A program made the position numbers and the translations under genes. Below, one piece after another: positions 5,923 through 7,925 of a DNA stretch of 7,925 nucleotides. How positions within the stretch are numbered: the first letter of the stretch is position 1; each line of letters begins with the position of its first letter. The stretch is from positions 1-7,925 of the forward strand of contig JAITFV010000031.1 of assembly GCA_031281115.1 (NCBI GenBank). The letters run 5' to 3'. The stretch is from Oscillospiraceae bacterium. Lineage in GTDB: Bacteria; Bacillota; Clostridia; Oscillospirales; Ruminococcaceae. The notes beneath the pieces are model-generated. The model saw only the letters and a list, made by a program, of their open reading frames with translations, searched no databases and was not told the DNA's origin.

Positions 5923-7685
5923 GTTTTCTTTAACATTCTGCTATATTCTAACAGCTCCTCCGCCGTCATATCAGCGGGGCTTTTTTTGTTTTTTGTCGCT
6001 CTGAAATCCTCTAATATTTTTATATACTCCGACAGCCGCTCCATTGTGAAAGGCAGCTCCGAGTTCTCGCGTATAATCGCTTCTATTCTTCCCATTTCCT
6101 GTGCGGAAAATTCGCTTCCGAGCACGGTTCTGTCCAAAGAAAGCCCCTTCGCGAGCCTCAAAACTAAGATTTCCAGCAGTTTTGCGTTGAACGCTGTCGG
6201 AAAATCAGTCGGCGCGACCTTGGAAACGATGTGCGCAAGCTTGTCCGGCGAGTGAAAAAGATAGGTTATTATACCGCGCTCCGCCTTGGCTTGAAGCGGA
6301 AACTTAGCTTCGTCCGGGTTGATTTCATCGCGCCTTTTCTGCCCGCTCTCACCGCGGATTAGCTTTCTTTTATCCTCATAATCTCCGCGCCTGACGTTCG
6401 ATTTTCTGCGCGAGTTTACATTTTCTTCGAGTGTACCGACCGGAATCTGGCACATTCTTGCAGTTTCACTGGTATAAACCGCGCGCTCAGCAGGGCTGTC
6501 GATTCCCGCAAGAATCGCAATTGCCCTTTTCAAGTATTCGGCGCGCCCTTCGGGTGTTTCGGTTTCAAGCCCTGCAGAGGCTTTTTTAAGCTCAAACGAG
6601 ATTACCGAGCGCGAACCCTCGGCAAGAGCCCGGAACGCCTCTGCGCCGTATTTTCTTATGTAATCGTCGGGGTCTTTTGTATCGGCGGGGAGTTCAAGCA
6701 CCCTCGCGGAAAGCCCTGCTTGCCCCAGCAGATTTACTGCTTTTTCAGCGGCTTTCTGCCCCGCTAAATCTGAATCAGTCGCGATAATCACCTGCTCGCA
6801 ATATCCCCGCAAAAGCCGCGCCTGCTCTGCCGTAATCGCCGTTCCGCATGTTGCCGCCGCGTTCTCGAAGCCTGCCTGATTAAGTATAATCACGTCCATA
6901 TTCCCCTCGCAAAGGAACATGGTTTTCTTGTCTGCGGCGTTCTTCGCAAAATTAATTGAGAATAAGCTCGCGCTTTTCTTAAAAACCGCTGTTTCTTTCG
7001 AGTTCATATATTTGAACTGCTTGTCGTCGGGGTCGAGCGTTCTGCTCCCGAAACCGATGACATTGCCGCGCCTGTCAATAACCGGAAACATGATTCTATA
7101 TCTGAAAAAATCGTATGTATTGCCTTTATTCCCACGCGACAGCAACGACGCTTCAATAAGTTCGTCTTCGCTGTAATTCTCGGCGCGCATATGCTCTTTA
7201 AGCGCGCTCCAGCCCGGCGGCGCATAACCCAGCCCGTACTTGCGGATTGTATTCGGCGTAAGCCCGCGTGAATAAAGATAATCCAGTCCCGTCGTACCCT
7301 CGGGCGAGTGAAGCAAAGCACAGTAAAACCGTGCGGCTTTTTTGTTTATTTCGAGCAGGCGGTTTTTTCTGCCGGATTCCCGATTACCGGCGCCGGCTTC
7401 GGGTACGTCAAGCCCTGCTTTCTGCGCTAAGAACCGCACGGCTTCGGGAAATTCTATATTTTCTATAAGCTGAATGAAAGTAAAAGCACTGCCGCCCGCG
7501 CCGCAGCCGAAGCAGTGGAAGCTCTGGGATTCCGTGTAGATGTGGCAGGAGGCGGTCTTCTCCGAGTGAAAAGGACACAGGCAGACATAATCCCGCCCGC
7601 GCCTGATTAGGGCGCAATAGGGGCTGACGACCTCTTCTATGTTTAAACTCAGTTTTAAATGTTCAATAAAATCTTCGGGTATCAT
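5919..7685 (-). CDS. dnaG: DNA primase DnaG
   Basis: This 588-aa primase synthesises RNA primers at the replication fork and works with the replicative helicase. The N-terminal CHC2 zinc-binding domain has CPFH (Cys37, His40) and [10 protein letters not shown] (Cys58, Cys61). The RNA-polymerase domain core includes [20 protein letters not shown] (193-212). The TOPRIM fold follows, with metal-binding Glu260 in LCEGNMDVI and Asp304/Asp306 in [15 protein letters not shown], plus DTKDPDDYI (335-343). The C-terminal part from about 465 ([20 protein letters not shown]) fits the helicase-interacting domain. Length is normal for the family. The ATG at 7685 ([10 protein letters not shown]) fits homologue N-termini; a GTG at 7697 would add four residues with no better ribosome-binding site. 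It lies 5 nt after an upstream stop codon, suggesting translational coupling, and precedes rpoD. Its last codon is followed by a TAG that belongs to the intergenic repeat. Confidence 0.96.
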   Translation of the reverse strand: MIPEDFIEHLKLSLNIEEVVSPYCALIRRGRDYVCLCPFHSEKTASCHIYTESQSFHCFGCGAGGSAFTFIQLIENIEFPEAVRFLAQKAGLDVPEAGAGNRESGRKNRLLEINKKAARFYCALLHSPEGTTGLDYLYSRGLTPNTIRKYGLGYAPPGWSALKEHMRAENYSEDELIEASLLSRGNKGNTYDFFRYRIMFPVIDRRGNVIGFGSRTLDPDDKQFKYMNSKETAVFKKSASLFSINFAKNAADKKTMFLCEGNMDVIILNQAGFENAAATCGTAITAEQARLLRGYCEQVIIATDSDLAGQKAAEKAVNLLGQAGLSARVLELPADTKDPDDYIRKYGAEAFRALAEGSRSVISFELKKASAGLETETPEGRAEYLKRAIAILAGIDSPAERAVYTSETARMCQIPVGTLEENVNSRRKSNVRRGDYEDKRKLIRGESGQKRRDEINPDEAKFPLQAKAERGIITYLFHSPDKLAHIVSKVAPTDFPTAFNAKLLEILVLRLAKGLSLDRTVLGSEFSAQEMGRIEAIIRENSELPFTMERLSEYIKILEDFRATKNKKSPADMTAEELLEYSRMLKKT

Positions 7686-7690
7686 ATAAC

Positions 7691-7819
7691 TTACCACACG
7701 TACTGCACATCATATTTTTGAATATTTTCGTCAGCCATCCATACCTTTTCTTTCATGCTGTCAAATTCAAAAAGGGGGCTGACAGTAAAGGTTTCTCTAT
7801 CGTTACAATATATAATCGT
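7691..7819 (-). pseudogene. 3' fragment of an unidentified gene upstream of dnaG (42 codons, cut at the repeat)
   Basis: Minus-strand translation from 7819 gives 42 sense codons and a TAA at 7691-7693. The frame is closed upstream by a TAA inside the repeat (7820-7822). The peptide looks protein-like, with segments ETFTVSPLFEFDSMKEKVW and MADENIQKYDVQYVW, and it ends exactly 5 nt before the dnaG ATG, the spacing expected of an operon neighbour. The only ATG, at 7756, would give 21 aa and has no Shine-Dalgarno. I do not recognise the protein. It is either the tail of a gene truncated by the repeat, a tail joined to the repeat by misassembly, or a chance open frame. Confidence 0.35.
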
Positions 7820-7925
7820 TTAAATTGAAAACTGTTCCACAGTTTCAATTTAAACGGGTTTCCGCTGCGTGAGCGCAGCGGGCGCTGTCGCAACAGCGCA
7901 AGCCCCTTTAACTTAAAAAGCGAAA
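7809..7925. repeat. Right copy of the 117-bp perfect inverted repeat
   Basis: This is the exact reverse complement of 3-119, with the same three hairpins mirrored (7818-7855, 7862-7881 and 7882-7899). It lies just upstream of the dnaG-rpoD operon, and between it and dnaG there is only the open fragment described separately. No mutation separates the two copies, so they are recently amplified, kept identical by gene conversion, or produced by assembly. Confidence 0.9.

Noticed and set aside
7691..7756. A complete 21-aa leader peptide gene before dnaG
   Set aside because: The ATG at 7756 has no Shine-Dalgarno, and the open frame extends well upstream of it, which fits a truncated gene tail better.
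3..7925. The whole window as a transposon or linear element bounded by terminal inverted repeats
   Set aside because: There is no transposase, integrase or replication gene, the content includes essential dnaG and rpoD, and no target-site duplication can be seen at the window edges.

Overview
The window looks like a chromosomal contig of an uncultured Gram-positive anaerobe (Bacillota, probably class Clostridia, gut or rumen type). The evidence is the dnaG-rpoD pair typical of Firmicutes, a short clostridial-type RpoD, an Rrf2 regulator with an Fe-S-type cysteine cluster, Shine-Dalgarno-led genes, a lipoprotein signal with a lipobox, and hairpin-rich dispersed repeats between genes. There are no rRNA, tRNA, CRISPR or transposase genes.

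Layout, left to right. 1-218: non-coding, packed with repeats and hairpins. 219-4414: a compact minus-strand cluster, transcribed right to left: a small XRE/Cro-type repressor, an Rrf2-family Fe-S-type regulator whose start overlaps the repressor's end, a 656-aa FtsA/PilM-like actin-fold ATPase with a long beta-rich C-terminal extension, and a GH26-like (mannanase-family) lipoprotein. 4415-4493: divergent control region with a perfect consensus promoter facing right. 4494-4739: an AT-rich 81-aa gene driven by that promoter, whose stop overlaps the stop of rpoD. 4736-7685: minus-strand dnaG then rpoD, separated only by a REP-like double hairpin that also supplies the dnaG stop codon. 7691-7819: an open 3' gene fragment just before dnaG, cut off at a repeat. 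7809-7925: an exact 117-bp inverted copy of the repeat at the left end.

How the genes may work together. dnaG and rpoD form the conserved macromolecular-synthesis pair (replication primase and housekeeping sigma factor). The XRE and Rrf2 regulators head the operon that carries the FtsA-like protein and the surface lipoprotein, so envelope or division-related functions may be controlled by a local repressor plus a redox or iron-sulfur signal; this is inference from gene order. The XRE gene and the divergent 81-aa gene look like an acquired two-gene module inserted beside rpoD.

Most worth checking: the GH26-like protein has Gln where the family's catalytic acid/base Glu should be; the FtsA-like protein carries what looks like an internal duplication of a beta-grasp module; the 81-aa gene has an ideal promoter pointed straight into the 3' end of rpoD with no visible terminator; and the exact inverted repeat at both ends is either a real inversion substrate or, more likely, a dispersed repeat at which assembly stopped.
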